DNA from: Nemopilema nomurai
Taxonomy: Eukaryota > Cnidaria > Scyphozoa > Rhizostomeae > Rhizostomatidae
Reading direction: 5' to 3'
NCBI GenBank assembly: GCA_003864495.1
Contig: ML133436.1
Location: forward strand, 2,178,004 to 2,242,003
Length of the DNA: 64,000 bases
The stretch's first letter is position 1. Every line of letters starts with the position of its first letter. The position numbers and the translations under genes are program-made. Of the stretch, positions 40,717 to 53,600 are shown one piece after another. The notes under the pieces are model-generated. The model did no database searches, was not told where the DNA came from, and saw nothing but the letters and a program-made list of their open reading frames with translations.

Positions 40717-43700
40717 TAGACAATTTTTCCAAGGCTATAACCTTACATTTTGCGGACAAACGGCGCTTCGAAAAAGAGGCATTTCTCGGCAACCAAAACT
40801 GATATGCTTCATCTGAGCAGCCTAGTAGTGTCTAATTGGTACGTAGAACAGCTTGGGATGTTTATTTGAAAAATAATTTCGGGTCGAAAATCGACCATTT
40901 TTCCAAGGCTATAACCTTACATTTTGCCGACAAACGGCGCTTCGAAAAAGAGGCATTTCTCGGCAACCAAAACTGATATGCTTCATCTGAGCAGCCTAGT
41001 AGTGTCTAATTGGTACGTAGAACAGCTTGGGATGTTTATTTGAAAAATGAATTTCGGGTCGAAAATCGACCATTTTTCCAAGGCTATAACCTTACATTTT
41101 GCCGACAAACGGCGCTTCGAAAAAGAGGCATTTCTCGGCAACCAAAACTGATATGCTTCATCTGAGCAGCCTAGTAGTGTCTAATTGGTACGTAGAACAG
41201 CTTGGGATGTTTATTTGAAAAATGAATTTCGGGTCGAAAATCGACCATTTTTCCAAGGCTATAACCTTACATTTTGCCGACAAACGGCGCTTCGAAAAAG
41301 AGGCATTTCTCGGCAACCAAAACTGATATGCTTCATCTGAGCAGCCTAGTAGTGTCTAATTGGTACGTAGAACAGCTTGGGATGTTTATTTGAAAAATGA
41401 ATTTCGGGTCGAAAATCGACCATTTTTCCAAGGCTATAACCTTACATTTTGCCGACAAACGGCGCTTCGAAAAAGAGGCATTTCTCGGCAACCAAAACTG
41501 ATATGCTTCATCTGAGCAGCCTAGTAGTGTCTAATTGGTACGTAGAACAGCTTGGGATGTTTATTTGAAAAATGAATTTCGGGTCGAAAATCGACCATTT
41601 TTCCAAGGCTATAACCTTACATTTTGCCGACAAACGGCGCTTCGAAAAAGAGGCATTTCTCGGCAACCAAAACTGATATGCTTCATCTGAGCAGCCTAGT
41701 AGTGTCTAATTGGTACGTAGAACAGCTTGGGATGTTTATTTGAAAAATGAATTTCGGGTCGAAAATCGACCATTTTTCCAAGGCTATAACCTTACATTTT
41801 GCCGACAAACGGCGCTTCGAAAAAGAGGCATTTCTCGGCAACCAAAACTGATATGCTTCATCTGAGCAGCCTAGTAGTGTCTAATTGGTACGTAGAACAG
41901 CTTGGGATGTTTATTTGAAAAAAATTTCGGGTCGAAAATCGACCATTTTTCCAAGGCTATAACCTTACATTTTGCCGACAAACGGCGCTTCGAAAAAGAG
42001 GCATTTCTCGGCAACCAAAACTGATATGCTTCATCTGAGCAGCCTAGTAGTGTCTAATTGGTACGTAGAACAGCTTGGGATGTTTATTTGAAAAATGAAT
42101 TTCGGGTCGAAAATCGACCATTTTTCCAAGGCTATAACCTTACATTTTGCCGACAAACGGCGCTTCGAAAAAGAGGCATTTCTCGGCAACCAAAACTGAT
42201 ATGCTTCATCTGAGCAGCCTAGTAGTGTCTAATTGGTACGTAGAACAGCTTGGGATGTTTATTTGAAAATGAATTTCGGGTCGAAAATCGACCATTTTTC
42301 CAAGGCTATAACCTTACATTTTGCCGACAAACGGCGCTTCGAAAAAGAGGCATTTCTCGGCAACCAAAACTGATATGCTTCATCTGAGCAGCCTAGTAGT
42401 GTCTAATTGGTACGTAGAACAGCTTGGGATGTTTATTTGAAAAATGAATTTCGGGTCGAAAATCGACCATTTTTCCAAGGCTATAACCTTACATTTTGCC
42501 GACAAACGGCGCTTCGAAAAAGAGGCATTTCTCGGCAACCAAAACTGATATGCTTCATCTGAGCAGCCTAGTAGTGTCTAATTGGTACGTAGAACAGCTT
42601 GGGATGTTTATTTGAAAAATGAATTTCGGGTCGAAAATCGACCATTTTTCCAAGGCTATAACCTTACATTTTGCGACAAACGGCGCTTCGAAAAAGAGGC
42701 ATTTCTCGGCAACCAAAACTGATATGCTTCATCTGAGCAGCCTAGTAGTGTCTAATTGGTACGTAGAACAGCTTGGGATGTTTATTTGAAAAATGAATTT
42801 CGGGTCGAAAATCGACCATTTTTCCAAGGCTATAACCTTACATTTTGCGACAAACGGCGCTTCGAAAAAGAGGCATTTCTCGGCAACCAAAACTGATATG
42901 CTTCATCTGAGCAGCCTAGTAGTGTCTAATTGGTACGTAGAAAGCTTGGGATGTTTATTTGAAAAATGAATTTCGGGTCGAAAATCGACCATTTTTCCAA
43001 GGCTATAACCTTACATTTTGCCGACAAACGGCGCTTCGAAAAAGAGGCATTTCTCGGCAACCAAAACTGATATGCTTCATCTGAGCAGCCTAGTAGTGTC
43101 TAATTGGTACGTAGAACAGCTTGGGATGTTTTTTGAAAAATGAATTTCGGGTCGAAAATCGACCATTTTTCCAAGGCTATAACCTTACATTTTGCCGACA
43201 AACGGCGCTTCGAAAAAGAGGCATTTCTCGGCAACCAAAACTGATATGCTTCATCTGAGCAGCCTAGTAGTGTCTAATTGGTACGTAGAACAGCTTGGGA
43301 TGTTTATTTGAAAAATGAATTTCGGGTCGAAAATCGACCATTTTTCCAAGGCTATAACCTTACATTTTGCCGACAAACGGCGCTTCGAAAAAGAGGCATT
43401 TCTCGGCAACCAAAACTGATATGCTTCATCTGAGCAGCCTAGTAGTGTCTAATTGGTACGTAGAACAGCTTGGGATGTTTATTTGAAAAATGAATTTCGG
43501 GTCGAAAATCGACCATTTTTCCAAGGCTATAACCTTACATTTTGCCGACAAACGGCGCTTCGAAAAAGAGGCATTTCTCGGCAACCAAAACTGATATGCT
43601 TCATCTGAGCAGCCTAGTAGTGTCTAATTGGTACGTAGAACAGCTTGGGATGTTTATTTGAAAAATGAATTTCGGGTCGAAAATCGACCATTTTTCCAAG

Positions 43701-44690
43701 GCTATAACCTTACATTTTGCCGACAAACGGCGCTTCGAAAAAGAGGCATTTCTCGGCAACCAAAACTGATATGCTTCATCTGAGCAGCCTAGTAGTGTCT
43801 AATTGGTACGTAGAACAGCTTGGGATGTTTATTTGAAAAATGAATTTCGGGTCGAAAATCGACCATTTTTCCAAGGCTATAACCTTACATTTTGCCGACA
43901 AACGGCGCTTCGAAAAAGAGGCATTTCTCGGCAACCAAAACTGATATGCTTCATCTGAGCAGCCTAGTAGTGTCTAATTGGTACGTAGAACAGCTTGGGA
44001 TGTATTTGAGAAATGAATTTCGGGTCGAAAATCGACCATTTTTCCAAGGCTATAACCTTACATTTTGCCGACAAACGGCGCTTCGAAAAAGAGGCATTTC
44101 TCGGCAACCAAAACTGATATGCTTCATCTGAGCAGCCTAGTAGTGTCTAATTGGTACGTAGAAAGCTTGGGATGTTTATTTGAAAAATGAATTTCGGGTC
44201 GAAAATCGACCATTTTTCCAAGGCTATAACCTTACATTTTGCCGACAAACGGCGCTTCGAAAAGAGGCATTTCTCGGCAACCAAAACTGATATGCTTCAT
44301 CTGAGCAGCCTAGTAGTGTCTAATTGGTACGTAGAACAGCTTGGGATGTTTATTTGAAAAATGAATTTCGGGTCGAAAATCGACCATTTTTCCAAGGCTA
44401 TAACCTTACATTTTGCCGACAAACGGCGCTTCGAAAAAGAGGCATTTCTCGGCAACCAAAACTGATATGCTTCATCTGAGCAGCCTAGTAGTGTCTAATT
44501 GGTACGTAGAACAGCTTGGGATGTTTATTTGAAAAATGAATTTCGGGTCGAAAATCGACCATTTTTCCAAGGCTATAACCTTACATTTTGCCGACAAACG
44601 GCGCTTCGAAAAAGAGGCATTTCTCGGCAACCAAAACTGATATGCTTCATCTGAGCAGCCTAGTAGTGTCTAATTGGTACGTAGAACAGC
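40717..44690. repeat. Homogeneous edge block of the satellite (subtype A)
   Basis: About 23 monomers, nearly all with GATGTTTATTTGAAAAATGAA, CATTTTTCC and TTGGTACG. Differences are almost only single-base or very short deletions. The first monomer is slightly divergent (GACAATTTTTCC, TGCGGACAAAC). Confidence 0.85.
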
Positions 44691-47600
44691 TTGGATGACT
44701 ATTTGAGAAATGAATTTCGGGTCGAAAATCGACCATTTTCCAAGGCTATAACCTTACATTTTGCCGACAAACGGCGCTTCGAAAAAGAGGCATTTCTCGG
44801 CAACCAAAACTGATATGCTTCATCTGAGCAGCCTAGTAGTGTCTAATTGGTACGTAGAACAGCTTGGGATGTTTATTTGAAAATGAATTTCGGGTCGAAA
44901 ATCGACCATTTTCCAAGGCTATAACCTTACATTTTGCCGACAAACGGCGCTTCGAAAAAGAGGCATTTCTCGGCAACCAAAACCTGATATGCTTCATCTG
45001 AGCAGCCTAGTAGTGTCTAATTGGTACGTAGAACAGCTTGGGATGTTTATTTGAAAATGAATTTCGGGTCGAAAATCGACCATTTTTCCAAGGCTATAAC
45101 CTTACATTTTGCCGACAAACGGCGCTTCGAAAAAGAGGCATTTCTCGGCAACCAAAACTGATATGCTTCATCTGAGCAGCCTAGTAGTGTCTAATTGGTA
45201 CGTAGAACAGCTTGGGATGTTATTTGAAAATGAATTTCGGGTCGAAAATCGACCATTTTTCCAAGGCTATAACCTTACATTTTGCCGACAAACGGCGCTT
45301 CGAAAAAGAGGCATTTCTCGGCAACCAAAACTGATATGCTTCATCTGAGCAGCCTAGTAGTGTCTAATTGGTACGTAGAACAGCTTGGGATGTTTATTTG
45401 AAAATGAATTTCGGGTCGAAAATCGACCATTTTCCAAGGCTATAACCTTACATTTTGCCGACAAACGGCGCTTCGAAAAAGAGGCATTTCTCGGCAACCA
45501 AAACTGATATGCTTCATCTGAGCAGCCTAGTAGTGTCTAATTGGTACGTAGAACAGCTTGGGATGTTTATTTGAAAATGAATTTCGGGTCGAAAATCGAC
45601 CATTTTCCAAGGCTATAACCTTACATTTTGCCGACAAACGGCGCTTCGAAAAAGAGGCATTTCTCGGCAACCAAAACTGATATGCTTCATCTGAGCAGCC
45701 TAGTAGTGTCTAATTGGTACGTAGAACAGCTTGGGATGTATTTGAAAATGAATTTCGGGTCGAAAATCGACCATTTTCCAAGGCTATAACCTTACATTTT
45801 GCCGACAAACGGCGCTTCGAAAAAGAGGCATTTCTCGGCAACCAAAACTGATATGCTTCATCTGAGCAGCCTAGTAGTGTCTAATTGGTACGTAGAACAG
45901 CTTGGGATGACTATTTGAAAAATGAATTTCGGGTCGAAAATCGACCATTTTCCAAGGCTATAACCTTACATTTTGCCGACAAACGGCGCTTCGAAAAAGA
46001 GGCATTTCTCGGCAACCAAAACTGATATGCTTCATCTGAGCAGCCTAGTAGTGTCTAATTGGTACGTAGAACAGCTTGGGATGTTTATTTGAAAAATGAA
46101 TTTCGGGTCGAAAATCGACCATTTTCCAAGGCTATAACCTTACATTTTGCCGACAAACGGCGCTTCGAAAAAGAGGCATTTCTCGGCAACCAAAACTGAT
46201 ATGCTTCATCTGAGCAGCCTAGTAGTGTCTAATTGGTACGTAGAACAGCTTGGGATGACTATTTGAAAATGAATTTCGGGTCGAAAATCGACCATTTTCC
46301 AAGGCTATAACCTTACATTTTGCCGACAAACGGCGCTTCGAAAAAGAGGCATTTCTCGGCAACCAAAACTGATATGCTTCATCTGAGCAGCCTAGTAGTG
46401 TCTAATTGGTACGTAGAACAGCTTGGGATGTTTATTTGAAAAATGAATTTCGGGTCGAAAATCGACCATTTTTCCAAGGCTATAACCTTACATTTTGCCG
46501 ACAAACGGCGCTTCGAAAAAGAGGCATTTCTCGGCAACCAAACTGATATGCTTCATCTGAGCAGCCTAGTAGTGTCTAATTGGTACGTAGAACAGCTTGG
46601 GATGTTTATTTGAAAAATGAATTTCGGGTCGAAAATCGACCATTTTTCCAAGGCTATAACCTTACATTTTGCCGACAAACGGCGCTTCGAAAAAGAGGCA
46701 TTTCTCGGCAACCAAAACTGATATGCTTCATCTGAGCAGCCTAGTAGTGTCTAATTGGTACGTAGAACAGCTTGGGATGTTTATTTGAAAAATGAATTTC
46801 GGGTCGAAAATCGACCATTTTTCCAAGGCTATAACCTTACATTTTGCCGACAAACGCGCTTCGAAAAAGAGGCATTTCTCGGCAACCAAAACTGATATGC
46901 TTCATCTGAGCAGCCTAGTAGTGTCTAATTGGTACGTAGAACAGCTTGGGATGACTATTTGAAAATGAATTTCGGGTCGAAAATCGACCATTTTCCAAGG
47001 CTATAACCTTACATTTTGCCGACAAACGGCGCTTCGAAAAAGAGGCATTTCTCGGCAACCAAAACTGATATGCTTCATCTGAGCAGCCTAGTAGTGTCTA
47101 ATTGGTACGTAGAACAGCTTGGGATGACTATTTGAAAATGAATTTCGGGTCGAAAATCGACCATTTTTCCAAGGCTATAACCTTACATTTTGCCGACAAA
47201 CGGCGCTTCGAAAAAGAGGCATTTCTCGGCAACCAAAACTGATATGCTTCATCTGAGCAGCCTAGTAGTGTCTAATTGGTACGTAGAACAGCTTGGGATG
47301 ACTATTTGAAAATGAATTTCGGGTCGAAAATCGACCATTTTCCAAGGCTATAACCTTACATTTTGCCGACAAACGGCGCTTCGAAAAAGAGGCATTTCTC
47401 GGCAACCAAAACTGATATGCTTCATCTGAGCAGCCTAGTAGTGTCTAATTGGTACGTAGAACAGCTTGGGATGTATTTGAAAATGAATTTCGGGTCGAAA
47501 ATCGACCATTTTCCAAGGCTATAACCTTACATTTTGCCGACAAACGGCGCTTCGAAAAAGAGGCATTTCTCGGCAACCAAAACTGATATGCTTCATCTGA

Positions 47601-50600
47601 GCAGCCTAGTAGTGTCTAATTGGCACGTAGAAAGCTTGGGATGACTATTTGAGAAATGAATTTCGGGTCGAAAATCGACCATTTTTCCAAGGCTATAACC
47701 TTACATTTTGCCGACAAACGGCGCTTCGAAAAAGAGGCATTTCTCGGCAACCAAAACTGATATGCTTCATCTGAGCAGCCTAGTAGTGTCTAATTGGTAC
47801 GTAGAAAGCTTGGGATGACTATTTGAGAAATGAATTTCGGGTCGAAAATCGACCATTTTCCAAGGCTATAACCTTACATTTTGCCGACAAACGGCGCTTC
47901 GAAAAAGAGGCATTTCTCGGCAACCAAAACTGATATGCTTCATCTGAGCAGCCTAGTAGTGTCTAATTGGCACGTAGAAAGCTTGGGATGACTATTTGAG
48001 AAATGAATTTCGGGTCGAAATCGACCATTTTCCAAGGCTATAACCTTACATTTTGCCGACAAACGGCGCTTCGAAAAAGAGGCATTTCTCGGCAACCAAA
48101 ACTGATATGCTTCATCTGAGCAGCCTAGTAGTGTCTAATTGGTACGTAGAACAGCTTGGGATGTATTTGAAAATGAATTTCGGGTCGAAAATCGACCATT
48201 TTCCAAGGCTATAACCTTACATTTTGCCGACAAACGGCGCTTCGAAAAAGAGGCATTTCTCGGCAACCAAAACTGATATGCTTCATCTGAGCAGCCTAGT
48301 AGTGTCTAATTGGTACGTAGAACAGCTTGGGATGTTTATTTGAAAAATGAATTTCGGGTCGAAAATCGACCATTTTTCCAAGGCTATAACCTTACATTTT
48401 GCCGACAAACGGCGCTTCGAAAAAGAGGCATTTCTCGGCAACCAAAACTGATATGCTTCATCTGAGCAGCCTAGTAGTGTCTAATTGGTACGTAGAACAG
48501 CTTGGGATGTTTATTTGAAAATGAATTTCGGGTCGAAAATCGACCATTTTTCCAAGGCTATAACCTTACATTTTGCCGACAAACGGCGCTTCGAAAAAGA
48601 GGCATTTCTCGGCAACCAAAACTGATATGCTTCATCTGAGCAGCCTAGTAGTGTCTAATTGGTACGTAGAACAGCTTGGGATGTATTTGAAAATGAATTT
48701 CGGGTCGAAAATCGACCATTTTTCCAAGGCTATAACCTTACATTTTGCCGACAAACGGCGCTTCGAAAAAGAGGCATTTCTCGGCAACCAAAACTGATAT
48801 GCTTCATCTGAGCAGCCTAGTAGTGTCTAATTGGTACGTAGAACAGCTTGGGATGTATTTGAAAATGAATTTCGGGTCGAAAATCGACCATTTTTCCAAG
48901 GCTATAACCTTACATTTTGCCGACAAACGGCGCTTCGAAAAAGAGGCATTTCTCGGCAACCAAAACTGATATGCTTCATCTGAGCAGCCTAGTAGTGTCT
49001 AATTGGTACGTAGAACAGCTTGGGATGACTATTTGAAAATGAATTTCGGGTCGAAATCGACCATTTTCCAAGGCTATAACCTTACATTTTGCCGACAAAC
49101 GGCGCTTCGAAAAAGAGGCATTTCTCGGCAACCAAAACTGATATGCTTCATCTGAGCAGCCTAGTAGTGTCTAATTGGTACGTAGAACAGCTTGGGATGA
49201 CTATTTGAAAATGAATTTCGGGTCGAAAATCGACCATTTTTCCAAGGCTATAACCTTACATTTTGCCGACAAACGGCGCTTCGAAAAAGAGGCATTTCTC
49301 GGCAACCAAAACTGATATGCTTCATCTGAGCAGCCTAGTAGTGTCTAATTGGTACGTAGAAACAGCTTGGGATGTTTATTTGAAAAATGAATTTCGGGTC
49401 GAAAATCGACCATTTTTCCAAGGCTATAACCTTACATTTTGCCGACAAACGGCGCTTCGAAAAAGAGGCATTTCTCGGCAACCAAAACTGATATGCTTCA
49501 TCTGAGCAGCCTAGTAGTGTCTAATTGGTACGTAGAACAGCTTGGGATGACTATTTGAAAAATGAATTTCGGGTCGAAAATCGACCATTTTTCCAAGGCT
49601 ATAACCTTACATTTTGCCGACAAACGGCGCTTCGAAAAAGAGGCATTTCTCGGCAACCAAAACTGATATGCTTCATCTGAGCAGCCTAGTAGTGTCTAAT
49701 TGGTACGTAGAACAGCTTGGGATGTTTATTTGAAAATGAATTTCGGGTCGAAAATCGACCATTTTTCCAAGGCTATAACCTTACATTTTGCCGACAAACG
49801 GCGCTTCGAAAAAGAGGCATTTCTCGGCAACCAAAACTGATATGCTTCATCTGAGCAGCCTAGTAGTGTCTAATTGGTACGTAGAACAGCTTGGGATGTT
49901 TATTTAAAAATGAATTTCGGGTCGAAAATCGACCATTTTTCCAAGGCTATAACCTTACATTTTGCCGACAAACGGCGCTTCGAAAAAGAGGCATTTCTCG
50001 GCAACCAAAACTGATATGCTTCATCTGAGCAGCCTAGTAGTGTCTAATTGGTACGTAGAACAGCTTGGGATGTTTATTTGAAAAATGAATTTCGGGTCGA
50101 AAATCGACCATTTTTCCAAGGCTATAACCTTACATTTTGCCGACAAACGGCGCTTCGAAAAAGAGGCATTTCTCGGCAACCAAAACTGATATGCTTCATC
50201 TGAGCAGCCTAGTAGTGTCTAATTGGTACGTAGAACAGCTTGGGATGTTTATTTGAAAAATGAATTTCGGGTCGAAAATCGACCATTTTTCCAAGGCTAT
50301 AACCTTACATTTTGCCGACAAACGGCGCTTCGAAAAAGAGGCATTTCTCGGCAACCAAAACTGATATGCTTCATCTGAGCAGCCTAGTAGTGTCTAATTG
50401 GTACGTAGAACAGCTTGGGATGTTTATTTGAAAATGAATTTCGGGTCGAAAATCGACCATTTTTCCAAGGCTATAACCTTACATTTTGCCGACAAACGGC
50501 GCTTCGAAAAAGAGGCATTTCTCGGCAACCAAAACTGATATGCTTCATCTGAGCAGCCTAGTAGTGTCTAATTGGTACGTAGAACAGCTTGGGATGTTTA

Positions 50601-53600
50601 TTTGAAAATGAATTTCGGGTCGAAAATCGACCATTTTTCCAAGGCTATAACCTTACATTTTGCGACAAACGGCGCTTCGAAAAAGAGGCATTTCTCGGCA
50701 ACCAAAACTGATATGCTTCATCTGAGCAGCCTAGTAGTGTCTAATTGGTACGTAGAACAGCTTGGGATGTTTATTTGAAAATGAATTTCGGGTCGAAAAT
50801 CGACCATTTTTCCAAGGCTATAACCTTACATTTTGCCGACAAACGGCGCTTCGAAAAAGAGGCATTTCTCGGCAACCAAAACTGATATGCTTCATCTGAG
50901 CAGCCTAGTAGTGTCTAATTGGTACGTAGAACAGCTTGGGATGACTATTTGAGAAATGAATTTCGGGTCGAAAATCGACCATTTTCCAAGGCTATAACCT
51001 TACATTTTGCCGACAAACGGCGCTTCGAAAAAGAGGCATTTCTCGGCAACCAAAACTGATATGCTTCATCTGAGCAGCCTAGTAGTGTCTAATTGGTACG
51101 TAGAACAGCTTGGGATGACTATTTGAAAATGAATTTCGGGTCGAAAATCGACCATTTTTCCAAGGCTATAACCTTACATTTTGCCGACAAACGGCGCTTC
51201 GAAAAAGAGGCATTTCTCGGCAACCAAAACTGATATGCTTCATCTGAGCAGCCTAGTAGTGTCTAATTGGTACGTAGAACAGCTTGGGATGTTTATTTGA
51301 AAAATGAATTTCGGGTCGAAAATCGACCATTTTCCAAGGCTATAACCTTACATTTTGCCGACAAACGGCGCTTCGAAAAAGAGGCATTTCTCGGCAACCA
51401 AAACTGATATGCTTCATCTGAGCAGCCTAGTAGTGTCTAATTGGTACGTAGAACAGCTTGGGATGTTTATTTGAAAATGAATTTCGGGTCGAAAATCGAC
51501 CATTTTTCCAAGGCTATAACCTTACATTTTGCGACAAACGGCGCTTCGAAAAAGAGGCATTTCTCGGCAACCAAAACTGATATGCTTCATCTGAGCAGCC
51601 TAGTAGTGTCTAATTGGTACGTAGAACAGCTTGGGATGACTATTTGAAAATGAATTTCGGGTCGAAAATCGACCATTTTCCAAGGCTATAACCTTACATT
51701 TTGCCGACAAACGGCGCTTCGAAAAAGAGGCATTTCTCGGCAACCAAAACTGATATGCTTCATCTGAGCAGCCTAGTAGTGTCTAATTGGTACGTAGAAC
51801 AGCTTGGGATGACTATTTGAAATGAATTTCGGGTCGAAAATCGACCATTTTCCAAGGCTATAACCTTACATTTTGCCGACAAACGGCGCTTCGAAAAAGA
51901 GGCATTTCTCGGCAACCAAAACTGATATGCTTCATCTGAGCAGCCTAGTAGTGTCTAATTGGTACGTAGAACAGCTTGGGATGACTATTTGAGAAATGAA
52001 TTTCGGGTCGAAAATCGACCATTTTCCAAGGCTATAACCTTACATTTTGCCGACAAACGGCGCTTCGAAAAAGAGGCATTTCTCGGCAACCAAAACTGAT
52101 ATGCTTCATCTGAGCAGCCTAGTAGTGTCTAATTGGCACGTAGAACAGCTTGGGATGTATTTGAAAATGAATTTCGGGTCGAAAATCGACCATTTTCCAA
52201 GGCTATAACCTTACATTTTGCCGACAAACGGCGCTTCGAAAAAGAGGCATTTCTCGGCAACCAAAACTGATATGCTTCATCTGAGCAGCCTAGTAGTGTC
52301 TAATTGGTACGTAGAACAGCTTGGGATGTTTATTTGAAAATGAATTTCGGGTCGAAAATCGACCATTTTTCCAAGGCTATAACCTTACATTTTGCCGACA
52401 AACGGCGCTTCGAAAAAGAGGCATTTCTCGGCAACCAAAACTGATATGCTTCATCTGAGCAGCCTAGTAGTGTCTAATTGGTACGTAGAACAGCTTGGGA
52501 TGTTTATTTGAAAAATGAATTTCGGGTCGAAAATCGACCATTTTTCCAAGGCTATAACCTTACATTTTGCCGACAAACGGCGCTTCGAAAAAGAGGCATT
52601 TCTCGGCAACCAAAACTGATATGCTTCATCTGAGCAGCCTAGTAGTGTCTAATTGGTACGTAGAACAGCTTGGGATGACTATTTGAAAATGAATTTCGGG
52701 TCGAAAATCGACCATTTTCCAAGGCTATAACCTTACATTTTGCCGACAAACGGCGCTTCGAAAAAGAGGCATTTCTCGGCAACCAAAACTGATATGCTTC
52801 ATCTGAGCAGCCTAGTAGTGTCTAATTGGTACGTAGAACAGCTTGGGATGACTATTTGAGAAATGAATTTCGGGTCGAAAATCGACCATTTTCCAAGGCT
52901 ATAACCTTACATTTTGCCGACAAACGGCGCTTCGAAAAAGAGGCATTTCTCGGCAACCAAAACTGATATGCTTCATCTGAGCAGCCTAGTAGTGTCTAAT
53001 TGGTACGTAGAAACAGCTTGGGATGACTATTTGAGAAATGAATTTCGGGTCGAAAATCGACCATTTTCCAAGGCTATAACCTTACATTTTGCCGACAAAC
53101 GGCGCTTCGAAAAAGAGGCATTTCTCGGCAACCAAAACTGATATGCTTCATCTGAGCAGCCTAGTAGTGTCTAATTGGTACGTAGAAACAGCTTGGGATG
53201 TTTATTTGAAAATGAATTTCGGGTCGAAAATCGACCATTTTCCAAGGCTATAACCTTACATTTTGCCGACAAACGGCGCTTCGAAAAAGAGGCATTTCTC
53301 GGCAACCAAAACTGATATGCTTCATCTGAGCAGCCTAGTAGTGTCTAATTGGTACGTAGAAAGCTTGGGATGACTATTTGAAATGAATTTCGGGTCGAAA
53401 ATCGACCATTTTCCAAGGCTATAACCTTACATTTTGCCGACAAACGGCGCTTCGAAAAAGAGGCATTTCTCGGCAACCAAAACTGATATGCTTCATCTGA
53501 GCAGCCTAGTAGTGTCTAATTGGTACGTAGAACAGCTTGGGATGTTTATTTGAAAAATGAATTTCGGGTCGAAAATCGACCATTTTTCCAAGGCTATAAC

